Made by a program: the position numbers and the translations under genes
Notes under the pieces: generated by a model
What the model was told of the DNA's origin: nothing
The model's database searches: none
What the model saw: the letters and a program-made list of their open reading frames with translations, nothing else
Assembly (NCBI GenBank): GCA_910592005.1
Contig: CAJVPP010000389.1
Span: 1-33,915, forward strand
DNA from: Funneliformis mosseae
Lineage: Eukaryota; Glomeromycota; Glomeromycetes; Glomerales; Glomeraceae
Direction of reading: 5' to 3'
DNA length: 33,915 nucleotides
Part shown: piece after piece, positions 7,957-19,016 of the stretch
Numbering within the stretch: position 1 is the stretch's first letter
Layout: every line of letters starts with the position of its first letter

Positions 7957-10368
7957 ATGATACAACAACCTCCAGTTGAAGAGGAAGGCTTTTATTTGAG
8001 TTGGGCTTTACTAATCCAGACCTCCCTTTTAATATTATCGTTATGTTCTTCCTACTACTTACAACACAAACAAATCCGTGCAATACACGAAACTGTGATT
8101 TCCATTTTTGCAGGAATGATTGTTGGACTGGTGATCCGTATGTCGCCAGGGTCAATAATTCAAGATATGGTTACTTTTAATTACTCGTATTTTTTTAATT
8201 TATTACTCCCCCCCATTATTTTAAATAGTGGTTATGAAATGAAAAAGGTATGCCAAACGTCTTTTGATGCGGTTAATATTTTTTACGGTACTTATTAATT
8301 GTTCTCTTCTTGTCTTGTTCATTTATTAGGAAAATTTTTTCAGGAATCTTGGAACTATTCTTACATTTGCGTTTTTGGGCACTTTTATTTCAGCTGTTGT
8401 CATAGGGTAATCATTAGATCGTCTTTATTTAAAACATTTTTTTTAATTCATCGACTAACAAATCATTATTTTCTTATAAAGAGTTTTAGTTGGAATATTA
8501 TCGGCTATAGGAGTAGGCTCACTGTCACTTTCATTTTTAGATTCAATGATTTTTGGATCCGTTTTATCAGCAACTGATCCAGTAACTGTACTTACCATAT
8601 TCCAAGCGCTTAAAGTTGATCCTAAACTTTATTCTATAATCTTTGGAGAAAGTATCTTGAATGATGCTGTTTCCATTGTACTTTACGAGTTGCGTATTAA
8701 CAAGTTGTAAAAATTAAAAAAAAAAATTTTTTATTAATAATTTGAGCTAATCGTATTTTCTTTCTCTTTACGATGCCAGAACACTTAAACAGTATCGAGG
8801 TCAAGAATTTCATTTAACGAACATATCTCACGGAATATTTTCATTTTTTCTTAACTTTGGAGCTTCATTAATAATCGGATTTGTGATTGGAGCGTTGTGC
8901 GCTTTGATATCCTTTACTGATTTATATATGCTTGACTTTCCTTTTTTTTCAAAAAATATATATATATAAGGCCTTAATTTAATTCATTACATGTTAAAGT
9001 ATTCTCATTTACATAAGTATTCTTCGATAGAATCATGTATCGTCGCATTAATTGCATATTCTTCCTACCTACTTTCAAATGGATTATATCTGTCAGGTTT
9101 GTACATGTTATAGTCATTTTAAAAATCTTTTTAAGATAAATTTATAATTTCTCTTTATTTAAAACTTAGGAATCGTTTCTTTGTTGTTTTGTGGTATAAC
9201 ACTAAAACATTACGCATATGACAACATGTCAATACATACGCAGCGTACTACCAAAGATTTGTTTCATGTTCTCGCCCAATTATCTGAGAATTTTATATTT
9301 ATTTATTTAGGTTTGACATTATTCACACAGACAGATTTGGACTATAGACCCTCCTTTATTTTCTTTACATCGGTATGTACCTGTGCTGCGGGTTGTGATA
9401 AACTGTGTTGTTACCTTGCTTTTATTTTTTTGTTAAAACAATTCACTTTTCATTATTAGATTATTATTTGTATATCACGATACAGTGCAGTATTTCCACT
9501 TTCCAATTTAATCAATATTATGTCAAGGTATAGAAACAAGGGTGAATCTATTCCAAAAAAGTATTCAGTTATGTTGTTCTGGGCGGGACTGAGAGGAGCG
9601 GTAGCATTTGCATTGGCAGCTGGATTAGATGGTAAAAATGCAAATGCGATGAGAACAACAATTCTTGTAGTGGTTGTGTTGAGTGTTATTGTTTTTGGGG
9701 GCACAACTAGTCGAGTACTGGAAATAATGAAAATACAAACTGGTGTTCATGATGATGATGATGATGATGATGATGAGCATCATGAATATAATAACTATGA
9801 CGGGGAAAGATTTCGTGATAATGACAGAGATCACAATAATGGACATAGTCGAACAAATTCTCAAGGATCTAATTCGGGAGATACTAATAATAGATATTCT
9901 GACGAATTGCAACAAACGAACTTTACACCTATGCAGAAACATTGGTTTATATCATTTGATGATAGATTTTTGAAACCATTTTTTACGCGAAATATAGATT
10001 TTAGATATAGATCACCACATAACAGATGGGATTATGGAGAGAGGAGACATGAAGGAAATAATGATGATTTTATAGGATTAACGGGAGGGTCAGTGAGAAC
10101 CGCCTCTTCGAGAACTCCTGTAAGAAATGGAGGGAGAAGTTTTAATAATAATAACAATTCAAGAATTGGACTCAAGCAAGGAAATTATAATGAAAATTTG
10201 TCAGAAGATTCACCATTATCCACACAGCAACAGGACCTTGATACAACGAATCCAAAAACAGTCGGACTTCAAAGTTTTCCTGATTTGGGTAATTTGTTGT
10301 CAAATGGAAATCAAAATGAAGATAAAGATGTGAATGAACAAGTCTTAGTGGATCTTAATGAACTTTAA
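7957..10368 (+). CDS. Endosomal/organellar-type Na+/H+ (K+/H+) exchanger, NHE/NHX family
   Basis: Seven exons: 7957-8247, 8330-8406, 8482-8688, 8780-8906, 8991-9096, 9170-9372, 9460-10368; about 639 aa. It exchanges Na+ or K+ for H+ across endosomal or vacuolar membranes to control lumen pH and cation storage. Visible family motifs: [12 protein letters not shown] (79-90, transport/inhibitor site), TDPVTV (154-159), the ion-binding FGESILNDA (177-185), and [13 protein letters not shown] (378-390), with hydrophobic membrane segments throughout the first 420 or so residues. The long cytosolic tail starts with eight consecutive Asp (435-442) and is rich in Asn, Asp and Ser. The intron after residue 234 is AT-AC rather than GT-AG. 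The placement in the NHE6/7/9-Nhx1 branch is from sequence style, not phylogeny. The ORF is intact. Confidence 0.93.
8907..8990 (+). other. U12-type AT-AC intron of the Na+/H+ exchanger gene
   Basis: The 84-nt intron begins ATATCCTTTAC, matching the U12 5' splice-site consensus, and ends CATTAC. GGCCTTAATTT (8970-8980) resembles the U12 branch-point consensus, with its A about 13 nt from the 3' end. Only this AT-AC excision joins GALCAL to [12 protein letters not shown] in frame; no GT-AG pair here restores the conserved protein. The other five introns of the gene are ordinary GT-AG. Confidence 0.9.
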
Positions 10369-13181
10369 ATTGGTAAACTAATTATAGAAGTTGAACATTG
10401 AGAAGAAAACATATAATTTATACATTTGGCGAAATTTTATATTATTTTATTTGGTTGGATATTTGAAAACACGGTAATATATTTAAAAGATAAATTATTT
10501 TAGAAATGGATTTATTTAAGAACTTTTGATATTAAATATCACAAAAAAATATTTTTTCAAACTAAAACTTTAGAATATATGTATTATTATAAAATAAATT
10601 ACTGAAAGATCTAGAATAAATATTAATAAATAGTTTAACATCTAAGTTTAAGTCTTATATACAATTTGTTTTTTAAGAATTACATGATGATGTTTTTAAA
10701 GTATTATAAGAATGTTAGCAAAGATCATTTTAAGAATTGATCTTAGAAATGATTTAAGATTGATATTTAATCATCTAGTATAAATTCAACAATTATAAAA
10801 TAATACAAAAGGAATTTACCAACTTTATTTTTTTACAAAATGATTTCTTTATTTTTACTTATTTTTTTAATATCCAATATTTATATAAATGATTCTTGCT
10901 ATTTCTAATTTAGTTTTATTATAGAATAGATAAATAATCTTAAAAAATTATATTTATAAATTTCTATTATATTCAAGAATTTTTATAACTATTACATAAA
11001 GAATTAATTATAATTACAATTATATAATTACTATTAATATCAAAAAGATTTAAAAACTAACTTAAACTATAGAGATTTAATTTTAATAACATAATTAATC
11101 ATCTATTAAATGTTATAGAAAGTAATAATAAATTAATTAACAAGGACTTTTAAATACTATATATTTAAGCATTCAATTCTAAAAATATAATTTTACTAAC
11201 CTTTTTTTTAAATCTATTTATATTCATAAATATATAGTTTAAAATAATAAGATTTTTTATTATTATAATTAATATAATATATTATAATTTACTAAAATTT
11301 ATATAATTATAAATTAATATATTTTTAATTTTTAATATATTATTATTAATTTTTTATTTTTAAATATAATTTATATAGTTTATAAAATCTTATAATTATT
11401 TATTTTATTATAATTTTATCACCATTTTCGAATTAGTGTATGATCAGATAATTTGTCGATCAATTAAAAAAATATCGTAAACATTGAAAACATTGAAACA
11501 ACAAAAAAAAATTAAAAACACTAGAAAATATTTAAATAACACTTGAAAAAAATAAAAAAAAGTAATATTAAAACATAAAATAAATATTATATTAAAAATA
11601 ATAAATTATATAATAAAATTAAACAATTTTTTCGTTCTCATTATTGAAAAATAAAAAATCCTTCCAAAAAATGAATAATTTCTCTAGTGATTTAAAATAT
11701 CAAATATTTCTAAATATATTCATAATAAAAACATATTAGATCTATGAAAAAATTAACAATTATTACATTTTTCTAAAAAAATCAAAAATTTTATATTAGA
11801 ATGAATTATTATAAAAATGATAAAGACTCATCCAAAAAAATCTATTTCTCATTACTTAAAATATATTTTATAAAAAAAAAGTTAAGTATAAGTTAAAATA
11901 AAGCTTTTAGAAGAAAACTTACTTAGGAATCATGATAGGAATCTCGCTAATAATTATAGTAATCGTTAGAGAATCATTTTGGAATCGCTAAGAAATTATA
12001 AATCATTTTATAAGCTAAAAAAAACTTTTATATATTAAATCTTACTAATACATAAGGCTAAAATACTCTATGTTATAAAGGTTAATAAAAGTTAAAATGT
12101 TTTGAAAAAATAGTTTCTTTAAGAAAGATTTTTTAAAGTTTACTTTAGTATAATCTGAAAATCCTTTTTTTATTATAATTGATTGATAAATCACCTGATC
12201 ACACTATTTTGAAAATGGCGATAATACTAGAATACAAAATTATTGTAAAATCTGAAGTGTTAATTTATAATATTTAATTATCACAGAAAAATAACTCTTA
12301 AATTTTATTATTAATTTAAAGATAACCACATCTGAAAATCAGATTATATGATAATATAACAATACATCTTATTGGTCAATTACATATGCGAACAGATAGA
12401 TATTAATATTAAAATGAGTCTAATTAAAGATGTCTAAAGCATAACTGAGAACAAATAATATTTTTTATTTATATAGTATTTAAAAATTTATTAGGTTTTT
12501 ATAATATTATAAAGTAGTGTTTCAGGCGAAACTATTTTTCAACATCCTAAACATTTTGCCTAGAGAATTTTTCTATAATCTGAAATCACCAAAACTCTAA
12601 ATTTGAAAAGATTTTTGCAGATCAATTTGGCAAAACTAGTTTTATCCAAAATACTATTATAAAGCTTAAATTTAAATTTAATAAAAAATATTTAAATAAA
12701 TAATTTAAAATGTTTATAATAAATATATCAAAAAATAATTATAAAATTATACTTTATAGATCTATTATTATAAATAATAAGGATATTTTATAATATTAAA
12801 AATATTATTTATTATTAAGAATATTTTTTAATTATATATTAATAAATTTTTTTAAAATATTAATTTTATTATTTAATATTATTTTAAAAAATATATATAT
12901 TAAATTATTTTAATTATTAATAATTATAAAAATAATAAAATTATTTTATTTAATATAAAAAAAAATATTATTAAGTATAGGTATAATTAATAATTAACAT
13001 TTTAATTTAATTTATTTAAAGTTTTGATTATTTAATTAAACATGTGAATTTATAAATTTATCTTTTAAATTACACATGGTTAAGATGTAAACAAATATAC
13101 GATCATTGGCAAACAAATTGTTCCATCAAAATCTTTTCTCCAAATTTTTACGAAAAAAAAAAAGAAAAAGTATATAAAATA
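10369..13181. other. AT-rich gene desert
   Basis: Nearly 2.8 kb contains no plausible coding frame and long A/T runs. CG dinucleotides are almost absent, and stops are dense in all frames. It contains the inverted-repeat element at 11414-12226. The remainder looks like old decayed sequence or a structural spacer; no gene, RNA or retroelement domain was recognised. Confidence 0.7.
11414..12226. mobile_element. Non-autonomous DNA element, about 0.8 kb, with roughly 50-bp terminal inverted repeats
   Basis: The left end (about 11416-11465, TATCACCATTTTCGAATTAG) is matched on the opposite strand by the right end (about 12176-12226, TATCGCCATTTTCAAAATAG). Both continue through GATCAG and ATCAATT. 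The similarity is clear with scattered substitutions, so the element is not young. The interior has no ORF. Superfamily unknown; a target-site duplication could not be fixed. Confidence 0.7.
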
Positions 13182-14707
13182 ATGTCGGCACAATTTTTTT
13201 CTAAATTAAGTCAAAATTATATTGAAATTTTGGAAGATAATGAGTATTATGATATTACAATTGAGGCGGGGGAAGATCCAAAGGTGAAAATATTCCGTTC
13301 ACACATGAATATTCTGTGTTACCGTTCTCCATTTTTGCGACGAACTTTGACTACTGAAAAAATGAAAAGCGAAGGTACCCTTACTCATATTAAATTGCCA
13401 AACATCTCGCCGGAAATCTTTCAAATCCTTTTGAGGTAATTTGATTTTATTTTAATAATAAGAATGACATCATCTTACCAAGTACCCGTAACTATTAAAT
13501 TGTTTATAATGTAGGTACATTTATGGAGGGGTTATTTCATTAAACGAAAAAAAACATTTCAGACATTCTAAAAATATTGGCGGCAGCTGATCAGCTTCTC
13601 CTTCAAGAGCTAGTTGAATATTTACAAAATTATTTAATCGAGAATAAAACTGGATTAATCGAGCAACATTTTGAACTCACTTGTCAAATATCTTTTCAAT
13701 CCAACTCTTTATCGGAACTTCAGCAATTATGTACAGACATTATAGCGAAATCACCCGATAAAATATTTAAATCACTTGATTTTGCCACGATCCCTGAAAA
13801 ATCTTTAATTACACTTATTAAAAGGGATGATTTGCAAATGAAGGAAGTCGAAATTTGGGATCAAGTATTAAAATGGGCACTTGATAAAAATCCTACGCTC
13901 CTTCCGGATCCTTTCACTTGGACGGATAATGACTTCAAAATCATGAGAAATACTTTACAAAATATTTTACCCTTAATTCGGTTTTATAGTTTGTCTTCTG
14001 ACGAATTCACACGAAAGGTTCGTCCATATAGAAAACTATTAAAGTCTCAACTCTACGAAAATCTATTAAGTTCGTACTTGTATTCTAATGCTGAGCCAGG
14101 TGATGATATCGTACTCCCTAGACAAAAGAACATTGATGGAATCATTGACACAAAGATCGTTAATTTAAATTTTGTTTCCGTAATTTCAAGATGGATTGAT
14201 AAGATAGATACCAAAAGCAAATTTGCACACGCAAGGGAATTGTACTTACCATATGAATTTAAATTGTTATTAAGAGCAAGCCGAGATGGGTTCACTCCTA
14301 AAAGGTTTCATGAATTATGTGATAATATACCTTATACCGTTACATTCATTAAGGTAAAAGGAACGGAAGAAATACTCGGAGGATATAATCCTTTAATATG
14401 GAAACATTCCTATGAATTGGCTCAAACAAAGTATAGTTTTATATTTTCTTTTAAGGGCAAGGATAATTTCGAAGGTTCAATTTTAAGCTATGTAAATAAT
14501 ACAGAAAACGCGTTATATTATGCTCCTCTCTGTGGTCCCTCGTTTGGTAACGATCTTCGTCTAGCGAATAATCTTTTGGCATTAGTGGAATATAATAATA
14601 ATAGTTGTAAGCAAATTGATTATGAAAAAAAGATCAGAAGTTCAGAAGAAAATTTCTTGATAGAAGATTATGAAGTATTTCAAATTTTGAAAAATAAGAA
14701 GCAATAA
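13182..14707 (+). pseudogene. BTB-BACK-TLDc domain protein gene, frame broken by one extra A
   Basis: Exon 1 is 13182-13435 and exon 2 is 13515-14707 (phase-2 GT-AG intron). The N-terminus is a BTB domain (SQNYIEILEDNEYYDITIEA, then FRSHMNILCYRSPFLRRTL), followed by a BACK helical region and a TLDc domain (YEFKLLLRASRDGFTPKRFH, EEILGGYNPLIWK). BTB proteins usually recruit partners to cullin-3 ubiquitin ligases; TLDc domains are linked to oxidation resistance and V-ATPase regulation. The frame breaks at a run of eight A (13547-13554) in exon 2: seven A would join YIYGG...LNEK to SDILKILAAADQ and give about 481 aa. Everything else is open and well conserved, so this may be a sequencing or assembly slip rather than a dead gene. 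Confidence 0.85.
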
Positions 14708-14867
14708 TATGCTTGTCATGTAATAAACAATAAATAATATATGATGTAAGAATTATTACTCATTAAATGGTCTTTTAATTTTAAATGAAAATTTGAGTGA
14801 TATGCTATGCATGAATTTTAAAGTATTTTTGTTCAGAGTTGCGCGCGTTTATATTCACAATCAAAAA

Positions 14868-14917
14868 TCGAATTACGAACGTAGCAAATCATATGATTCG
14901 AAACGTGATTTAATATG
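14868..14917. repeat. Short MITE-like fragment related to the element at 402-481
   Basis: The stretch runs from ATCGAATTACGAACGTAGCA, through AAATCATATGATTCG, to AAACGTGATTT. It matches the core of the 402-481 element (ATCAAGTTACGAACATAGTA...AAACGTGATTTT) with few differences, but lacks that element's GGTTTGCT ends. It is probably a truncated or end-diverged relative. Confidence 0.6.
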
Positions 14918-15154
14918 AACATTTGTATAAGATCAGGTTTGATTGGATAAAATGATCCGAATCGAGAGCTTTTTTACATCATCGCATCGATTTGTTAATA
15001 ATAATCAAATAATTTTTATAAACTATTAAAATCAATTTATGAAATCAAGATACTATTGAGAGCTTTTCCATCCCATCTTATTACAATTCAGTTATATGAT
15101 TGTTTTTGTAATACATAACGAACGACGTTTGTTAATTGAAATTTAAATGCATTT

Positions 15155-15200
<46 letters not shown>

Positions 15201-15232
15201 GCATGATTAATTGAAGAAAATACTGCATAAAT

Positions 15233-15388
15233 GGAAGGTTTGCTAGGAAAATGGGGCTCGGGGAATTTTTTAACAAAATTTTTGTTTTTTATTGCATTTT
15301 AGTTTTTGATGTTATTAGATTAAAATGTAATAAGGTCTTAATCTTAGTCAAAAATTTCACAGAACCCCATTTTCCTAGCAAACTTCCC
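15233..15388. mobile_element. 156-bp MITE with about 26-bp terminal inverted repeats
   Basis: The left end is GGAAGGTTTGCTAGGAAAAT and the right end, on the opposite strand, is GGGAAGTTTGCTAGGAAAAT; both continue into GGGG. The outer motif AGGTTTGCTA is shared with the 402-481 element, so they probably use the same transposase. A clean target duplication is not visible (AAAT on the left against ATAT on the right). There is no coding capacity. Confidence 0.8.
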
Positions 15389-15931
15389 ATATAGTAGAAT
15401 GTAAGATTGATTCTTTACAATCTAAAGGTATCTATGTAGTAGAAATTTATCAAGTTAAACCTTATGAATTAAATTATTCTTTAACTTGTTTGTTGATTAC
15501 TTACATGCGATACTAGGCAAAGAACAAATTTTGCATGGTGAAATTGCTGGCTCAGCAATCCATTATTCATGTTGCATTTTGAAAAAAAGTCTATAAGGAA
15601 CGAAAATGCCACCGAGTATTGCATTTTTATATCAAACTCTCTCTTTCTTTCCAGTTTCCTTTCTCGCGGTATAACATCTCATCAAAAGGTAAGGCCTTCT
15701 CTTGATAAACAAGTGCACATTCAAATTTCTATATAATAAGGTTGTGGAGCAAATACCTTAGTTTTCGACGGGAACCGTCAAAGCTATTATAGTCGAAACT
15801 ATATAAATCAATAAAAAATGTCAAAAGTCCAAATCGAAACCGTGAGTTTCCCGCAATTATTATGAGGGACGATAAAAGCAAGGATCAGGATGGCAAGGTG
15901 ATGCACCTGATCCTGGTCCAAATCATATGAT

Positions 15932-15999
15932 CATATGGGAACGTTGCCAGTAAAATCAAGTCATGAGATATATTAAATCATATGCAACGTTTCCATATG
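15932..15999. repeat. 68-bp palindromic element
   Basis: CATATGGGAACGTTG (15932-15946) pairs with CAACGTTTCCATATG (15985-15999) with one mismatch. The interior contains AATCAAGTCATGAG and AAATCATATG, similar to the cores of the 402-481 and 14868-14917 copies. It is probably a member of the same small palindromic family. Confidence 0.6.
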
Positions 16000-16042
16000 T
16001 TAAAACATTTTGTCTTTTCGACCTCAAAAAGGAAAGTTAAAC

Positions 16043-16190
16043 TTTGCAATAGAAAGAATAGAAAGGGAGGAACTGCAAATCAATTTATACCTATATATGG
16101 CAAATGTGATTTTCAAGCCGAAATATGTTCAGATGTAGCATTTTCTCATTGTTTTATTTTTCCAGCAGTTTCCCCCTTTCTATTGCAAAG
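16043..16190. repeat. Inverted-repeat element, about 148 bp
   Basis: CTTTGCAATAGAAAG at the left and CTTTCTATTGCAAAG at the right are perfect inverted copies. The match continues inwards (GGGAGGAACTGC against GCAGTTTCCCCC) if a 9-nt AATAGAAAG duplication on the left is allowed. A 73-codon plus-strand ORF (15982-16203) overlaps the element but looks like chance. Confidence 0.6.
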
Positions 16191-16411
16191 GTTCCATAAG
16201 TAATCATTCATGAAGGAAACAATATATTTGAACTTATTGGAATTCCTGAAATTGCTGGTATGATAATTACTTGACTTCGGATTATCGTACGCATGAATCA
16301 CAAAAGAGGCTCTTTACTTTACAATTTTTTTTATATTTAAAATGTTGATATAATAATATAATGTTTTTTTACATTTAGTTACGACTTTGGTTGATCACAG
16401 AATAGGGTTGT

Positions 16412-16462
16412 CCAATCAAACTTAAGATGACGAATTTGGTGTTGGTGATTTATGTATAAATA
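16412..16462 (+). promoter_or_regulatory. Putative RPN11 core promoter motifs (CCAAT and TATA-like)
   Basis: CCAAT at 16412-16416 and TATAAATA at 16455-16462 lie 110 and 64 bp upstream of the RPN11 start codon, in the usual order. The yeast proteasome promoter element GGTGGCAAA was not seen nearby. This is motif matching only, in an AT-rich genome. Confidence 0.3.
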
Positions 16463-16525
16463 CTGCAATAAAACATTTCAATCAATTTTCTCGCGATTAC
16501 TCAGAATATTTTTTACTTTTTCAAA

Positions 16526-17880
16526 ATGGAAGAACTTCAACAACTTTTCGAAGCGACACTCAACCCCATGGATCCTTCAGTTGCGGATACCGCGGAAGCG
16601 GTTTATATTTCTTCTTTATCTTTGCTTAAGGTACACAATATAAAAAATTCAGAAATTATTATAAAAACCTGAACGCTATTAATTGTTCCCTTCTTTTTTT
16701 TTTTTTATTAATTTGTCTATTTGAAGATGTTAAAACATGGTTAGTTGATTATTTAATTTGTCGTGATCGATTCAACGCGAAATTCATTCATATGATTTCT
16801 TTATAGGACGCAGCGGTGTACCCATGGAAGTTATGGGATTGATGCTTGGTGAATTTGTGGATGAATATACCGTAAGCGTAATCGACGTGTTTGCTATGCC
16901 ACAAAGTGGTACGGGCGTATCCGTAGAAGCGATCGATCACGTTTACCAAACAAGAATGTTGGACTTGCTGAAGCAAACTGGACGGTACGAATTAATTTTT
17001 TAATTAAATTTAATCCCTGAGATTCATATATCTGATTTCAGTTAATGAAATTATTAGATCCGAAATGGTAGTTGGGTGGTATCACTCTCACCCTGGATTT
17101 GGATGTTGGTTGTCTGGTGTAGATATAGAAACACAAAGGAGTTTTCAGTCATTGAATAAGAGGGCTGTTGCTATAGTGATTGATCCTATACAGTCTGTCA
17201 AGGGCAAAGTAGTTATTGATGCTTTCCGTCTTATAGATCAACGCTTTTATTTGAGTGGTCAAGAGCCACTTCAAAGCACATCCAATGTCGGACAACTTAA
17301 AAAACCAAGTATTCAAGTACGATCATGATTTTTCAAATATATATTTATATCTACTTTTTTATTTTTAGGTTTATACTTGTTAACTTTCAACTTTTTCTTA
17401 GACTTTGGTCAATGGGTTGAATAAATATTATTATTCAATCATAATTAATTATCGAAAGAATGAATTGGAACAGGCAATGTTGCTCAATCTGCACAAAAAA
17501 AATTGGACCAATGTATTGACACTGCCAGATTTTACGGAACACACCAAAATCAATGAAGAGAGTGTCAATGTAAAGATCTACCAACTTTCTCGTTATCTCA
17601 CCAAATTTTTTTTTTTTTTGATCTTATGAAAACTTCAATTTTTTTTTCTTTTTAGTCGATGGTTACATTGGCAGGATCATATAATAAATCGGTGCAAGAG
17701 GAATCAACCATGCCGCCTGAACAATTGAAATTACGACATATTGGAAAACAGGATCCAAAACGTCATTTGGAGGAAAGTGTGAATGTGGCCATGTCCGATA
17801 ATATTGTAATGACACTAGGAACCATGATTAATTCAACCAGTTTCGTAACCATAAACCAAGATGATAAACCTCAGGAATAA
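16526..17880 (+). CDS. RPN11: 26S proteasome regulatory subunit Rpn11 (JAMM deubiquitinase)
   Basis: Six exons: 16526-16630, 16727-16739, 16807-16984, 17058-17316, 17402-17569, 17656-17880; about 315 aa, the usual family length. Rpn11 sits in the lid of the 19S regulatory particle and cleaves ubiquitin chains from substrates as they enter the proteasome. The zinc metalloprotease JAMM motif is complete: Glu47 in [11 protein letters not shown], then [14 protein letters not shown] with His108, His110 and Asp121. These lie five positions earlier than in human POH1 (Glu52, His113, His115, Asp126). The C-terminal region ([15 protein letters not shown] onwards) is also conserved. Exon 2 is only 13 nt (MLKH plus one base), fixed by conservation of LLKMLKHGRSGVP. 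No disruption; almost certainly functional. Confidence 0.96.
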
Positions 17881-19016
17881 CCGTTATTCAACTTATATTA
17901 TCGAAACGAAAACCTTTTGCATTTGAAATATTCTACGCAATTTTACTTTAATTTTCTAACATTCAATTAATAAAATGGGATTTATGGACTTGCTAAAAAA
18001 AGTAGCTTTTTATGAATCATGCTTAAATTTTGTTCGAATTTAAAAAATGACCGAACGGTTAGAAGCCTTGAATTAGAATACCAGTCTCATTTGGAATTTA
18101 AATCATTGTTATTAAATAATTTTGATATTTATGATTTATTTAAGAATTTAAGTGATTCTCTTTTTTTTATTATTATTGAATAAAGGTTAAAAATTCTTAT
18201 TAAGTGTTTAATCTTTGTGACAAATTGGGTAGAAACGCAACATATAACAAATTAGTCCAAGTGTTAACAAAAAATTGCGGACACGTGATTTATGTGGTTA
18301 AGGTGGCGCGATAATGAACTTTGTTCCGGAATGCGAATGGAAATTCTCGTATCAGCAGAGATGCAATCAATCGGCGTCTAATTTATATATATGGCAATAA
18401 TTCAACGAAAAGTTATTTAACATGTGAAAATTACAAAGAAATGAATTGTAATTTACCTCGCAAAGGTATTTTCTTTGTTCTTCTAGGGGATATCTAATGC
18501 ATTGATTTACATTGCATGATAATTAAACTTTAAACGAAGGCTAAAGTTTAATTACCATATGTGGCTGTGTAATATGTTTCTCCTAAAAAAAAAAGAAGAA
18601 TTTGTTTAAAAATTCACGTTGCTGTCGAAGAAACGGACCACCTAAAACTTTTTGAATTTACTGCATGGATTGATTGGACAAATGATGTTCCACAAAAATC
18701 GCTTAATCCAAGTTTTTAGCCACAGTAAGTGACGAGTTATTTATTTTGTTTTTTTAAAGAAAATTTCGTGGCGCAATTCGAGTTTGGTGACTTCGCCTAT
18801 AACATCAACAAAACTTTAAACCAACGAGGAAATCTGTTGTTTTGGTCAAATGGCAATTTTTTATTACCAAAATAATCGTTTGTATCACAATCGAACTTTT
18901 GATCCCAAAACAACAACAATAACTTTTTTTTTTCCCTGGAGAATAAAAAAAAAAAATTTCACTTCTCCTTTTTATTCATTTCATTTGAGCGAACATATTT
19001 TTTTTTCTAAAGTAAA
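17881..19016. other. Intergenic region between RPN11 and F-box gene
   Basis: Holds the RPN11 3' flank, a perfect 13-bp stem hairpin (TAATTAAACTTTA / TAAAGTTTAATTA, 18520-18532 and 18542-18554, 9-nt loop), and a coding-like open fragment ending at 18719. The 100 bp before the F-box start codon is rich in T and A runs. Nothing else was recognised. Confidence 0.55.
18579..18719 (+). other. Coding-like open fragment, unknown family
   Basis: One frame is open to a TAG at 18717-18719 and has non-low-complexity composition (VAVEETDHLKLFEFTAWIDW). It has no Met start and no recognised domain. It may be a leftover exon of a lost gene or a chance ORF. Confidence 0.2.

Larger units (their letters stand above)
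14708..16525. other. MITE-rich spacer upstream of RPN11
   Basis: The spacer contains several palindromic elements (about 14868-14917, 15233-15388, 15932-15999, 16043-16190), a T10/A37 homopolymer pair at 15152-15198, and an imperfect hairpin AGGATCAGG/CCTGATCCT at 15881-15914. A coding-like fragment lies at about 15395-15513. The last 150 bp hold promoter-like motifs of RPN11. No complete gene was seen. Confidence 0.6.

Noticed and set aside
8907..8990. Ordinary GT-AG intron or exon extension at this point
   Set aside because: Reading through meets a stop, and no GT-AG pair joins the conserved protein blocks in frame.
9625..9942. Minus-strand ORF over the exchanger tail
   Set aside because: It overlaps the last exon of the exchanger, and its Ile/Met-rich sequence comes from the GAT repeat read backwards.
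13515..13576. Explaining the BTB frame break by an alternative TTTCAG acceptor at about 13557-13562
   Set aside because: Joining exon 1 there also runs out of frame and removes the conserved YIYGG segment; one extra A in the homopolymer is simpler.
15982..16203. 73-codon ORF as a gene
   Set aside because: It spans two palindromic elements and has no recognisable domain.
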